Origin: Sulfolobales archaeon HS-7
GTDB taxonomy: Archaea; Thermoproteota; Thermoprotei_A; Sulfolobales; Sulfolobaceae
DNA length: 64,000 nt
NCBI GenBank assembly: GCA_019704295.1
Contig: AP024596.1
Span: forward strand, 2,068,501-2,132,500
Direction of reading: 5' to 3'
Part shown: one piece after another, positions 15,045 through 22,195 of the stretch
Position numbering within the stretch: the stretch's first letter is position 1
Layout of the letters: every line of letters begins with the position of its first letter
Notes under the pieces: model-generated
What the model saw: the letters and a program-made list of their open reading frames with translations, nothing else
Told to the model about the DNA's origin: nothing
The model's database searches: none
Program-made: the position numbers and the translations under genes

Positions 15045-15474
15045 TTTTTTCCTTCAAGCTATCTATTTGCTCGGGTAGGAAGAAATAGACGTGCTTATCA
15101 TCCCCTAGGATCTTGGCTTTCAATATCACCTTTTTCTTTACCAAACTCCAAACAATGTATCTGATATACGATATATCTTGTGTCTTTGCAAAGTACTCTT
15201 TAATTTCATTATCTCTTGCAATAAGCTTGAGTATTATCTCCTTTTCACTTAAAAAAGGCTCTTCTCTCAGAATTTCAACTATCCTATTAGCAATTTTAGC
15301 ATTTAACGATCTTACTTTCTCCGGCATTACTAAAACATAAGAATCTTCACTTTCCTTACTCTTTTTAGAGATTGTTTTCCTTTTCTCAGATTTCCTTTCC
15401 TCTACTTTACTTTCTTTTCCTTTCTCTTCTTCTAAATTATTATTTAATTGATTAGGAGTATTTTGTTCACTCAA
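15013..15474 (-). CDS. Lys/Glu-rich protein with winged-helix-like C-terminus
   Basis: In the 153-residue protein the first 45 residues are low-complexity K/E/S. The rest (KIANRIVEILREEPFLSEKE through VWSLVKKKVILKAKILGDD) looks like a winged helix with a beta wing. The TTG at 15474 lies about 20 bases behind a GTTTTTAAATATTTG box A. It converges with the TraG-like gene, overlapping by 32 bases. Upstream of it begins the long region of decayed genes. It is probably a DNA-binding plasmid protein; the family is not recognised. Confidence 0.55.
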   Translation of the reverse strand: MSEQNTPNQLNNNLEEEKGKESKVEERKSEKRKTISKKSKESEDSYVLVMPEKVRSLNAKIANRIVEILREEPFLSEKEIILKLIARDNEIKEYFAKTQDISYIRYIVWSLVKKKVILKAKILGDDKHVYFFLPEQIDSLKEKIIRAPKRSFE

Positions 15475-16409
15475 GTTTACTCACTCTAATAATAGCAAAT
15501 ATTTAAAAACCTCAATCGTGTTTGGAACAGTTTAATTAAATATATCAATGCTAGCTAGAAGATTACTAAAGATAGGGTATAGTATATCAATGCTATGTTA
15601 TTGTATATATTTGCCAGGGCATTGTAGGGTTTTCATCTCTATACCCCCAAATCCCCCTTTTTCTCTAACTCTCTTTCTAAAATTCTAACTAATCCAACAT
15701 ACTCTCTAAACCAACTCACTAACTCAGCTCCTAATCCAAAACCACAACTCTAACTCAAAACTCCCAAGTTCAACAATTAACTCAAAACTTAACACCCTCT
15801 ATTCTTACTTTTCTCTTTACTACTCTTCTAATCTAAGTAACTCTTTCTCTTACTCTGTCTAAACAGCTCTTAACTCTGTCTGTTTCTCTTTGCTCTGATT
15901 GTCTCCGTCTAACTCCGACTTCTTCTGTCTAAACAGCTCTTTCTCTCTAATCTATTCTTTAACTCTATTCAACTCTATCTTTTCAGTCCCCGTTTACTTC
16001 TGTCTATACATGTGTTTCCGTCCTTTGCTTACTCTCTAACTCTTCTAATCTTACAAACTCCCTTTTCTCTGTTACTCTATTATGGGCTCCAACCCTTCCT
16101 CTCTTCTTTCCCTTCTTCCTTCTTTCCCCCTTTACTTCCATTACTTCCTCTATTTCTTTCAAACCCTCTAAGGTTTTCTCCCTCTTCTCTCCTTTCCTCG
16201 AATTCGCCTCAAAGAGACTCCTATATCCTCAGTAGTACCGTCTCTTGTACCCTTTGTTCTAGTCTTAAACTGGGCTCTTATCCCTTTCACTTATCCTAAA
16301 AAGCCTTAGACCCAACTTCCTCGTAAGGATCTACCAATCCCAAAAACTTTCTGGACGTATTTTCCTCCTTAACGCGTCACACAGGGTCTATACGCATTCC
16401 ACAGGATCC

Positions 16410-16592
16410 TGGACCTACACACCTACTGACTTTTTACAGTATAAGGACCATTGCCCTGGATTTCCTCTATAGCTTTCGCTATCTTCATCACGAACCCGTA
16501 AAGATTCTAAGATTACCGTCACCTTACAAAAAGAACGTGCTATCACATACACATCCTTAACCCCGCTAATCGGTAGTTCTCCTCTTTAGACA
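16410..16592 (-). pseudogene. Decayed copy 1 of a small regulator gene
   Basis: On the minus strand the segment keeps GAAGGAGATTGTCT (former ribosome site), then a degenerate frame with GVKDVYVIA and VILESL, the counterparts of GVKDVHTIA and AILEDL in copy 2. The start codon is lost (ATGCAAAG has become TAAAG) and part of the N-terminus is deleted. It is followed by the 16605 hairpin unit. Confidence 0.45.
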
Positions 16593-16604
16593 ATCTCCTT
16601 CTAT

Positions 16605-16628
16605 AAGGGACTCACGCCCCTTAACCCC
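16605..16628. repeat. TATAAGGGG hairpin unit 1
   Basis: AAGGGACTCACGCCCCTT plus trailing AACCCC. It is one of three hairpins of the same design (16605, 16909, 17025) spaced between gene remnants; the stem here has one mismatch. Confidence 0.7.
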
Positions 16629-16874
16629 TTTTCTTTCCTTAACTCCTCTATAGCTTCCGCCTCGGTTTTTCCTCCCTCTGTTAATTGGTATAGGTACTCC
16701 CCTCTTTACAGCATCGTATCTTACTGCGAATCCGTAAAAGTAAAGGTCCTCTAAGATTGCCTCAGCTCTCTCCTAACAAAAACCCATAGTTCTCAAATGT
16801 GCTATCGTATGCACGTCCTTGACCCCACCCATCCTCATCAGGAAGAGCAGTATGTCTTCTTCTCCTCTTTGCAT
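16620..16874 (-). pseudogene. Decayed copy 2 of a small regulator gene
   Basis: On the minus strand GGAGG precedes ATG 16874 by seven bases. The frame reads MQRGEEDILLFLMRMGG, VKDVHTIAHLRTMGF, then TAG at 16775-16773, and resumes in the same frame as RAEAILEDLYFYGFAVRYDA. The continuity across the stop suggests one recent nonsense or indel mutation in a helix-turn-helix-like small protein. A diverged tandem copy lies directly downstream, and a third fragment (KHEEREGVKGREP) precedes it at 16.93-17.0 kb. Confidence 0.5.
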
Positions 16875-16908
16875 AGATAACCTCCTTCAATATTTCATTA
16901 AAAAGTAT

Positions 16909-16932
16909 AAGGGGCTCACGCCCCTTAACCCC
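16909..16932. repeat. TATAAGGGG hairpin unit 2
   Basis: AAGGGGCTCACGCCCCTT forms a perfect 7-bp stem with a TCAC loop, followed by AACCCC. It sits between decayed gene units, like the copies at 16605 and 17025. Confidence 0.75.
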
Positions 16933-17024
16933 TTCTCTTTCTTCATGTTTCAAATCATCTAAGGATTCCTTCTATCTATCATTGGGTCCTTTCTACATAT
17001 CCTTCTTTCAACCCAACACAGTAT

Positions 17025-17047
17025 AAGGGGTTTCACCCCTTAACCCC
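17025..17047. repeat. TATAAGGGG hairpin unit 3
   Basis: AAGGGGTTTCACCCCTTAAC is the third hairpin of the series. The conserved flanks (GTATAAGGGG before, CCTTAACCCC after) show that all three come from one repeat unit. Confidence 0.7.
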
Positions 17048-17161
17048 GCCAAAACCTCTATCACAACTGACCTACTACCGCTGGGTGGGGAGTGAAGGAA
17101 TAGGAAAATGTAATGAGTACTTTTACTTACCAGTAACACTATTATATTGCCAGTAGCGAAT

Positions 17162-17392
17162 ATGGAGAAGATAGAAGTAGAATTTAATCCCGCTCAAGGA
17201 GATAAATTAATATTTTTGAATAATAATATAGTAAGTAAGCTTACAGTTTATTACCAAGACAGGGATAAATTGAAAGACAATAGATTAATTATTGTAGCAG
17301 AAGTAAGTGATGAAAAGGAAAAGGAGGCAGTAGACTTTTTCATAAAAGAGAGCGGATTACAGGGGACGGTAATAGTCATAAAGAGGGTTTAG
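17162..17392 (+). CDS. Small acidic protein, unknown
   Basis: The 76-residue protein starts at ATG 17162, about 20 bases behind an ATTATATTG box A (TTG 17147 lies inside the promoter). It has an alternating beta/alpha pattern: MEKIEVEFN, KLIFLNNN, KLTVYY, RLIIVAEV, then a helix and a last strand. No catalytic motifs are visible. It converges with the next gene, overlapping by four bases. Confidence 0.5.
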   Translation: MEKIEVEFNPAQGDKLIFLNNNIVSKLTVYYQDRDKLKDNRLIIVAEVSDEKEKEAVDFFIKESGLQGTVIVIKRV

Positions 17393-17775
17393 TACTGTTT
17401 TACCTTCGTAAATGCGTGTAACCTTACCCACGTCACTTTCCTTTTCGCTTTCGTTATCGCCTCAACTACGTCATCTGTATTAGAGGGGTCTATTGTCAAA
17501 TTATCCTCCATAGTTACAACGTATTCTCTCTTGTCCTTTGGATCGAAAGAATAGAAGTATATATAATCTATTTTTTCTATTCCTTCAATTTCACTATAAT
17601 CGATACTAATCTCATTAGCCGTAGATATAACGTAGTTGTAAACCGTCATTGCTAAATCTCCTTCTATCTCTGCATTAAAACTCTCCTTATTCTTTATCAT
17701 CAAAACGATCTCAAAGTAGTAAACGTCCTTTTCAGGAATTTTTTGACCCCTGTATTCCATCTTTCTGTTTCCCAT
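17389..17775 (-). CDS. Alpha/beta protein, unknown
   Basis: The 128-residue protein has beta-rich segments (VYYFEIVLMIKN, IDYIYFYSFDP, EYVVTMEDN) and a basic end (AKRKVTWVRLHAFTKVKQY). ATG 17775 follows a CATTTAAATAC box A by about 25 bases, so it is leaderless. It shares a tail-to-tail overlap with the 17162 gene. The pair may be functionally linked, but I do not recognise either family. Confidence 0.5.
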   Translation of the reverse strand: MGNRKMEYRGQKIPEKDVYYFEIVLMIKNKESFNAEIEGDLAMTVYNYVISTANEISIDYSEIEGIEKIDYIYFYSFDPKDKREYVVTMEDNLTIDPSNTDDVVEAITKAKRKVTWVRLHAFTKVKQY

Positions 17776-17899
17776 TTTAATCTACTCATTCTAAGTATTT
17801 AAATGTTTCTGTTTATGCTTTAACGTTAAAAGATACGTTATATTTAAGGTGAAAATCATCAACAAAAATATTTATAAGAAGAAGGTACAAGTATAGGAT

Positions 17900-18517
17900 A
17901 TGAAGGTTAAAACAGTCTCGGAGAGGGAGTTCAGGGAGTACGTGAAGGGGAAGGGGTACGTGATAAGGGGGGCCTACGGGGAAAAGGCGGATATAAGTGA
18001 AGCGTTTAAAGTACTGATAAGGTCTTTGAGTGAGGACCAGATAAAAGTGATCAGGGGGTTAAAGGTCGAGGGAAGGGTTAAGGAAGTTGAGGTAAGTAGA
18101 GAGGTTATAGAAGAGATGAAGAAGAAGGGGGTAAGCGAGGAGGATATCCCTAAAATAATTATTGCTGCATTAAACAGTGACCTATTGCCCGAAAAACCCC
18201 CGGAAATTGTGAATTTGGTTAGAGGGAAGAAAATAAGTAGGGAAGAGGTAATAAAATTCTACGAAAAATTCGGATATAGTGAAAAAGCAGTGAATAAGAT
18301 GATAGATAGGGCTGTAGAGAGGGATGAAATAGTTGAGGTTATTGAGTTTGTTAAGGATAAGGAAATTGCGGGTAGGGCAGGGGAGATTTTGGAGGTTATT
18401 AAAGAGTACGGGAGGATAAGCAGAGATGAGCTAAAAGGAATAGTAGGTGAAGAGGGGTTAAGCGGGCTGTTGAACTATCTTAAGAAGGAGGGGACAATTA
18501 GGGTTTATTTGGAGTGA
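17900..18517 (+). CDS. Helical protein with C-terminal winged-helix-like domain
   Basis: The 205-residue protein is very rich in K, E and R. It opens with VKTVSEREFREYVKGKGYVI. A helical middle follows, and the end (ILEVIKEYGRISRDELKGIVGEEGLSGLLNYLKKEGTI) has the helix-turn-helix-wing order of an archaeal wHTH. ATG 17900 lies 25 bases behind an AATATTTATAAG box A. It is probably a plasmid DNA-binding or regulatory protein. A copy of the 16-bp motif follows its stop. Confidence 0.55.
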   Translation: MKVKTVSEREFREYVKGKGYVIRGAYGEKADISEAFKVLIRSLSEDQIKVIRGLKVEGRVKEVEVSREVIEEMKKKGVSEEDIPKIIIAALNSDLLPEKPPEIVNLVRGKKISREEVIKFYEKFGYSEKAVNKMIDRAVERDEIVEVIEFVKDKEIAGRAGEILEVIKEYGRISRDELKGIVGEEGLSGLLNYLKKEGTIRVYLE

Positions 18518-18532
18518 AGGATAATTAGGGGG

Positions 18533-18548
18533 TGAACTGGGGAGTTTA
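18533..18548 (+). repeat. 16-bp recombination-type motif, copy 6
   Basis: TGAACTGGGGAGTTTA lies between two plus-strand genes, one mismatch from consensus. Confidence 0.8.
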
Positions 18549-18628
18549 CTTTATGATCTGAAACTCATAATAAGTAAGATGCTGCAAAATAATACCAGTT
18601 TTTATATGCAGTAAACTTTCTTATTGAT

Positions 18629-19399
18629 ATGGGTTCAGTTATAACAGAGACAATCAGTATTATTTCAGGGCTTGGATCACTCATATCTGCTGTAGCGCTA
18701 GTGATTACTATCCACTATTACAGGAAACAGACATCCGGTTTAGAGAAGCAGTTGGAGGAGATGAGGAAACAGAATAGTATACTTGAACAACAGTTAGAAG
18801 AAATGAGGAAGAAAGCAGAGCTAAAAGCAGAATTCGACTATACTTTTCTGGATAATGCCGTCCCGATAACCGATGCGGATAAAGCCATTATATCAGGAAT
18901 TATGATAAAGAGCGGTACAGATACTAGAGCAAAGATTGTTAGGATCAATGTTTTCAATGAGAGTTCGGTTACTGCAAGGCAGTGCGTGGCAAAGGTCAGG
19001 ATATTTAGGAAAGATCATTGGGAGGGTTTCGGAGGAATTATGTTACACTGGATCAGATATCGGGTGGGCATACATGGTAATCGAATGGAGGACTTATATA
19101 GGCCTATAGACATTGCTGCAAAAGATAGCGAAATAGCGGATCTGGTATTTATAATTAAAGATCACAAGGAAAAATATGCTGCAATAAGGACGGATCTGGG
19201 TCTTGATATACTGTTTGCTAATCCCAGAACCAGGCTACATGAAGACGATATTCTTAAGGTTTCGGTGTATTGCGATAACGCTACGTTAGATCTTCCTTGT
19301 ATACATGTGAAGAAAGTACCGGATTACGATACCATAAACAGTAGTAACGAAAAGGACTTCTTAGAGATATTGGAATGCCATAAAGTTTTACCATCATAA
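18629..19399 (+). CDS. Membrane-anchored coiled-coil protein, unknown
   Basis: The 256-residue protein has an N-terminal membrane helix (residues about 8-30), a heptad coiled coil with a repeated QLEEMRKQ/QLEEMRKK element (about 38-65), then a soluble beta-rich domain. The domain includes HWEGFGGIMLHWIRYRVG. ATG 18629 sits 25 bases behind a TTTTTATATGC box A. Single-helix anchor plus coiled coil plus globular domain suggests a membrane sensor or entry-exclusion-like role; this is inference only. Confidence 0.5.
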   Translation: MGSVITETISIISGLGSLISAVALVITIHYYRKQTSGLEKQLEEMRKQNSILEQQLEEMRKKAELKAEFDYTFLDNAVPITDADKAIISGIMIKSGTDTRAKIVRINVFNESSVTARQCVAKVRIFRKDHWEGFGGIMLHWIRYRVGIHGNRMEDLYRPIDIAAKDSEIADLVFIIKDHKEKYAAIRTDLGLDILFANPRTRLHEDDILKVSVYCDNATLDLPCIHVKKVPDYDTINSSNEKDFLEILECHKVLPS

Positions 19400-19804
19400 A
19401 ATTAAAACCACAATTATTTTCAACGACCAAAGGTATTAAGGTAACTCCTAAACTATATATTGATTTCTCATTTCGGTTTTAGAATTAAAATCTCCAATTA
19501 CTGCGAAAAATTCAACGACTATGCATACTACTACTAAGAATTTTGGAAGTGAAAGTAGTGAGTGAAAAACTTAAGCCCAGGGTAGTTTCTAATCATGTAA
19601 GGCCTTTCTTAATTCCTAAAAATTTTCTAAAGATAAAAGTGAAAATTCAATTAGCTGTAATTTAGCTAAAAATTAGCCTAAATAAAAAAGTGTAAAATTG
19701 AAAGTGATTGAAGAAGTCAGAAAGTGATTCAAGAAGTTAGAAAAAGTTTGAGTAGTAGTTATATATATTAAGTCTCCTCATAAAGAAACAAGTATTTTTC
19801 TGAG

Positions 19805-19820
19805 TAAACTGGGGAGTTTT
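19805..19820 (+). repeat. 16-bp recombination-type motif, copy 7
   Basis: TAAACTGGGGAGTTTT, directly repeated 57 bases further on by copy 8. Confidence 0.85.
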
Positions 19821-19861
19821 TACAAGGAATTAGTTGCACTTTTAGAAAAAGATTTACAAAT

Positions 19862-19877
19862 TAAACTGGGGAGTTAA
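19862..19877 (+). repeat. 16-bp recombination-type motif, copy 8
   Basis: TAAACTGGGGAGTTAA, the second of a closely spaced direct pair upstream of the convergent regulator operon. Confidence 0.85.
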
Positions 19878-19948
19878 CGGTACTTAGAATATTTATTCCA
19901 GTAATGAGAAAATAGGGCAATAGTATGAGGTGTATGCATATATATCCC

Positions 19949-20476
19949 TCACCAAAGCAAGGCCTTACTTAACCTTACCTTCTTCGCTGCAAGTGAAGAA
20001 GGCCATAAGTACAGGATACCTACGTTTGCCAAAGATAAAATCGCCCTTGTTGTCTCCTCCAGTCCCTCATTTATTGCCCTGGAAATCAATTCGGCAATAT
20101 TGCCCTCCGAACCGCCTTCTAAATACGACCTACCTGTCCTTCTCATATAAAATATTAAGAATTCTATTACCTTCTTCTCTACTTCGTCCAGCTCTCTCCC
20201 TATTACTTTCCTCATAAGTTCTTCTGCCTTCCTCAGTACATCCCTACCTCTCTTCAGCGCTTCTTTGACTATTAAGAGTACCCTGGGGTTTATCGAGTAC
20301 TTGTTGATTCTACCCTCCTTTTTTACCGAAACTATTGTGTTGAAGTAACGTTTCAGCCTTGGGTAGATCTCCCTGCTTTCTACTTGTATGATTTCTGCTA
20401 AGTCTGCTGCAGTTCTCTCTCCTGCCAATAGTTCCTCAAAAAGCCTCTTTACCCTATCAGACCTGAAGGAAATCAC
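19949..20476 (-). CDS. Winged-helix DNA-binding protein
   Basis: The 175-residue protein has an N-terminal wHTH (LFEELLAGERTAADLAEIIQVESREIYPRLKRYF, then the wing VSVKKEGRINKYSI), followed by a long helical domain. The GTG start at 20476 lies three bases from the stop of a 35-codon membrane ORF, in an operon that begins with another wHTH gene at 20892. It is probably a plasmid transcription or copy-control regulator. Confidence 0.65.
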   Translation of the reverse strand: MISFRSDRVKRLFEELLAGERTAADLAEIIQVESREIYPRLKRYFNTIVSVKKEGRINKYSINPRVLLIVKEALKRGRDVLRKAEELMRKVIGRELDEVEKKVIEFLIFYMRRTGRSYLEGGSEGNIAELISRAINEGLEETTRAILSLANVGILYLWPSSLAAKKVRLSKALLW

Positions 20477-20478
20477 CG

Positions 20479-20494
20479 TTAACTCCCCAGTTTA
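20479..20494 (-). repeat. 16-bp recombination-type motif, copy 9
   Basis: TTAACTCCCCAGTTTA. It overlaps the last codons and stop of the 35-residue membrane ORF, so on that strand it encodes KLGS-stop. Confidence 0.85.
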
Positions 20495-20586
20495 CGTTGC
20501 TCGACGAGAAATTCCGATTGAAGGAGAACGAAGAATAGGATCACTATCAGCGTAAGGCTTATTACGATATTTGTAAATAGTTTCAA
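20479..20586 (-). CDS. 35-residue single-helix membrane protein
   Basis: TTG 20586 is preceded by a strong ribosome site (AAAGGGGGTG). The frame encodes MKLFTNIVISLTLIVILFFV, then LLQSEFLVEQRKLGS. It is one hydrophobic helix with a charged tail. It lies between two wHTH genes of one operon (28 bases after the first, three before the next), which favours real translation. The 16-bp motif supplies its stop codon. Function unknown; it could tether or modulate a regulator. Confidence 0.5.
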   Translation of the reverse strand: MKLFTNIVISLTLIVILFFVLLQSEFLVEQRKLGS

Positions 20587-20613
20587 TTAGCACCCCCTTT
20601 CCTTTTTCTTTTT

Positions 20614-20892
20614 TTAAATTAGAGAGACTGTAGTATTCTCTTTCAATTTCTCTATATATCCCAAAAATGGTAAGAACGTCTTAATCAATTGTTGCCTAGC
20701 TTTTTCAGTAAGGATATATCCCTCTCCCTTTTTCTCAGTGTATCCGTTTGCGATTAACCATGTTATGTTTTCATGATAGGTAGTTAAGCTCATTCCGAGG
20801 ATGTCTCTTATTTCCCTATCCGTCTTTGGTCCGTCTAATAAAACTAGTAAAATCTTAGCTGTTGGGTACATCAACTGATCTCTTATTTTCAT
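20614..20892 (-). CDS. Winged-helix transcriptional regulator
   Basis: The 92-residue wHTH reads KILLVLLDGPKTDREIRDIL, GMSLTTYHENITWLIANGYTEKK, and a wing GEGYILTEKARQQ, followed by a C-terminal helix for dimerisation. It is of ArsR/PadR size. Box A CTTTTATATATT lies upstream. The palindromic operator GATACGCTATACGTATCAT directly abuts the ATG, so autoregulation is likely. The same operator precedes the gene operon at 22196. It is first gene of a three-gene minus-strand operon. Confidence 0.75.
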   Translation of the reverse strand: MKIRDQLMYPTAKILLVLLDGPKTDREIRDILGMSLTTYHENITWLIANGYTEKKGEGYILTEKARQQLIKTFLPFLGYIEKLKENTTVSLI

Positions 20893-20912
20893 ATGATACG
20901 TATAGCGTATCT
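20893..20912. promoter_or_regulatory. Operator O1 at the 20892 gene start
   Basis: On the minus strand AGATACGCTATACGTATCAT runs into the ATG and follows box A immediately. It matches 22176-22194 at 18 of 19 positions and in placement relative to box A and start codon, so one repressor should control both operons. Confidence 0.7.
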
Positions 20913-20930
20913 AATATATAAAAGTGTTTG

Positions 20931-20943
20931 TACGTGACACGTA
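20931..20943. promoter_or_regulatory. Operator O2, copy 1
   Basis: TACGTGACACGTA is a near-perfect palindrome, matching 20984-20996 at 12 of 13 positions. The two copies flank the promoter of the 20987 regulator. Confidence 0.6.
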
Positions 20944-20983
20944 GCAGTCTACATATGTTCTTTATAATAGAGTATAACTTTCC

Positions 20984-20996
20984 TACGTGAAACGTA
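20984..20996. promoter_or_regulatory. Operator O2, copy 2, over a start codon
   Basis: TACGTGAAACGTA contains the GTG start of the 20987 gene and lies about 25 bases from box A TCTTTATAATA, i.e. over the predicted transcription start. Binding here would block initiation. Confidence 0.6.
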
Positions 20997-21289
20997 CAGA
21001 ATTAACTGAAATGCAGCAGAGAGTACTTATTTTCTTAATCGAAAATGATGGTATTTCATTTAGGGATATATCTGACAAAACAGAGAGTAATCCCAATGCG
21101 ATAAAAAAGGCTATAGACGAGTTGATGGAGTTAGGCTTAGTTTATGATAGAAGGGAAGATACATTTCCGCGGAGACGTCTAATTTTTCTTACAAATTATG
21201 GAAAGGAGGTTGCTAAGAGGCTAAAAGAAATAGTAGAGATTGTTAATGAGAGTTCTAAGCATCCACAAAAACCTTCAGTTGAAGTTTAA
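20987..21289 (+). CDS. MarR-like winged-helix regulator
   Basis: The 100-residue wHTH reads QQRVLIFLIENDGISFRDIS, ESNPNAIKKAIDELMELGLV, a wing with DRREDTFPRRRLIFLTNYG, then a C-terminal helix. It is leaderless: the GTG lies inside operator O2 and 20 bases after box A. It is divergent from the 20892 regulator with 94 bases between, and both promoters carry palindromes, so they probably form a two-regulator switch. Its stop overlaps the convergent 56-residue ORF by four bases. Confidence 0.75.
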   Translation: MKRTELTEMQQRVLIFLIENDGISFRDISDKTESNPNAIKKAIDELMELGLVYDRREDTFPRRRLIFLTNYGKEVAKRLKEIVEIVNESSKHPQKPSVEV

Positions 21290-21456
21290 TCTAAATTTAA
21301 CATTTTTCTTATGGTCTCGTATTTATTCTCCTTCAGCTCAGTATATATTATCTCTACCCGTACCTTTACATCTTCTAAACTTTTCGCTTTTCTAAGTTCG
21401 ATTAGTATTAAATCTAGACTGTCTTCAAATCCTTTCAGATAACTATCTTTATCCAT
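21286..21456 (-). CDS. 56-residue helical protein, unknown
   Basis: The ATG-started frame (MDKDSYLKGFEDSLDLILIE, then LRKAKSLEDVKVRVEIIY and TELKENKYETIRKMLNLD) is amphipathic and helical throughout, with normal codon use. It converges with the MarR-like gene, overlapping by four bases, a spacing seen repeatedly in this element. It is probably a small regulator or antitoxin-like protein. No family is recognised. Confidence 0.55.
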   Translation of the reverse strand: MDKDSYLKGFEDSLDLILIELRKAKSLEDVKVRVEIIYTELKENKYETIRKMLNLD

Positions 21457-21509
21457 TTATGATCAGTTAATACAAAATAATATATAGTAGACGGAGAACA
21501 CTGAAAATA

Positions 21510-21950
21510 TTAATCAATATATATTGTTATCCATTCGGATTTATACATACATACTATAATATTACGTAAGAAATCTTCTCTACCTAAAATTAGAGCTGGA
21601 ACTATTTCTTCTGGGTAAGGGTTATATTCAATTATAGCTGCATTATAGTTTCTACTTATATCATCTAGCTGAGGAAAGGTAAACCTAAACGAATACCTGA
21701 AGTACTCCCTATCATTAATTATCACTCTATCGACATATCTATTTTTCATCTCGTCTTCCGTAAAACACTCATTAATAACATACTTATTAACTACCGAATA
21801 TCTGCTACCTGTGTCTATAAGCCCTAATACCAATTTGTCCTTTCCTAGCTTAGGACATTCAAGCCTTATTTTTAATAAGGGGATAAGGTTTCCGTAGAAA
21901 TCCGAAAATTTAATGACCTTGAGAGTCTTTTTTGATATGCTTAGGGACAT
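21510..21950 (-). CDS. Retropepsin-like aspartic protease
   Basis: The 146-residue protein has LGLIDTGSRYSVV near residues 42-54, with the catalytic DTGS triad typical of retroviral-type aspartic proteases. A second-half ALILGREDFLRNIIV near 118-132 corresponds to the conserved ILGxDxL strand. One such domain per chain means the enzyme would work as a dimer. It overlaps the upstream DUF5678-like ORF by 41 bases and is surely co-transcribed with it. In archaea this protease type is often encoded beside DUF5678 proteins. The substrate is unknown. Confidence 0.75.
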   Translation of the reverse strand: MSLSISKKTLKVIKFSDFYGNLIPLLKIRLECPKLGKDKLVLGLIDTGSRYSVVNKYVINECFTEDEMKNRYVDRVIINDREYFRYSFRFTFPQLDDISRNYNAAIIEYNPYPEEIVPALILGREDFLRNIIVCMYKSEWITIYID

Positions 21951-22107
21951 ATATTATATCGTAATCTGTGATACTATAACCCTTTCTTGCCAATTCCTTC
22001 TCCAACTCTTCCCTGGAATCAGTATAGCCTATAATGTTAAAGCTCTCATCCACTGCAATGAACTTACCGAGGTATTTTGTGTCTTTCACAACTAAACTTT
22101 CTGGCAT
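21910..22107 (-). CDS. DUF5678-like small protein, protease partner
   Basis: The 65-residue protein (KYLGKFIAVDESFNIIGYTD, then REELEKELARKGY) has the K-Y-x-G-K-x-IA-V opening and strand-turn-helix layout of DUF5678. It lies immediately upstream of, and overlaps, the retropepsin-like gene. The pairing is what supports the family call. The start at 22107 is divergent from the gene operon at 22196. Confidence 0.6.
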   Translation of the reverse strand: MPESLVVKDTKYLGKFIAVDESFNIIGYTDSREELEKELARKGYSITDYDIIYVPKHIKKDSQGH

Positions 22108-22149
22108 ATGATTAATTTGGATTATACTAATATCAACTTGCTCTACGCC

Positions 22150-22194
22150 TTACGTATCAAAAGATTTATATATTTGATACGTTATACGTATCAT
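22150..22194. promoter_or_regulatory. Promoter and operator O1 of the small-gene operon
   Basis: Box A (GATTTATATATTTG) is flanked by ACGTATCAAA on the left and TTTGATACGT on the right, an inverted repeat. It is followed by GATACGTTATACGTATCAT (22176-22194) up to the ATG at 22196. This is the same arrangement as upstream of the 20892 regulator, implying joint repression. Confidence 0.7.
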
Positions 22195-22195
22195 A

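Larger units (their letters stand above)
15475..17140. other. Pyrimidine-rich, gene-poor region with repeats; possible origin region
   Basis: The plus strand is almost continuously C/T-rich, with no intact gene. Its left edge has two TATATCAATGCTA repeats (about 15540 and 15585). Two copies of CTGTCTAAACAGCTCTT (about 15857 and 15929) each contain a small palindrome. On the minus strand a protein-like but start-less frame at about 16004-16228 (LKEIEEVMEVKGERRKKG) and two decayed gene copies at 16.4-16.9 kb are visible. Three TATAAGGGG-hairpins lie in the right half. Strand asymmetry plus iteron-like repeats fit an origin, but nothing proves it. Confidence 0.45.
19400..19948. other. AT-rich intergenic region with short repeats
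   Basis: No gene is visible. It contains tandem-like GAAAGTGATTgAAGAAGT units at about 19699-19745 and a box-A-like TTATATATATTAAG. Two copies of the 16-bp motif lie 57 bases apart near the right end, the closest pair in the element. It could be a recombination or replication site. Confidence 0.5.

Noticed and set aside
16012..16299. 95-codon plus-strand ORF rich in S, L, F and P
   Set aside because: Low-complexity translation of the pyrimidine-rich strand; the minus strand of the same DNA has the more protein-like, though broken, frames.
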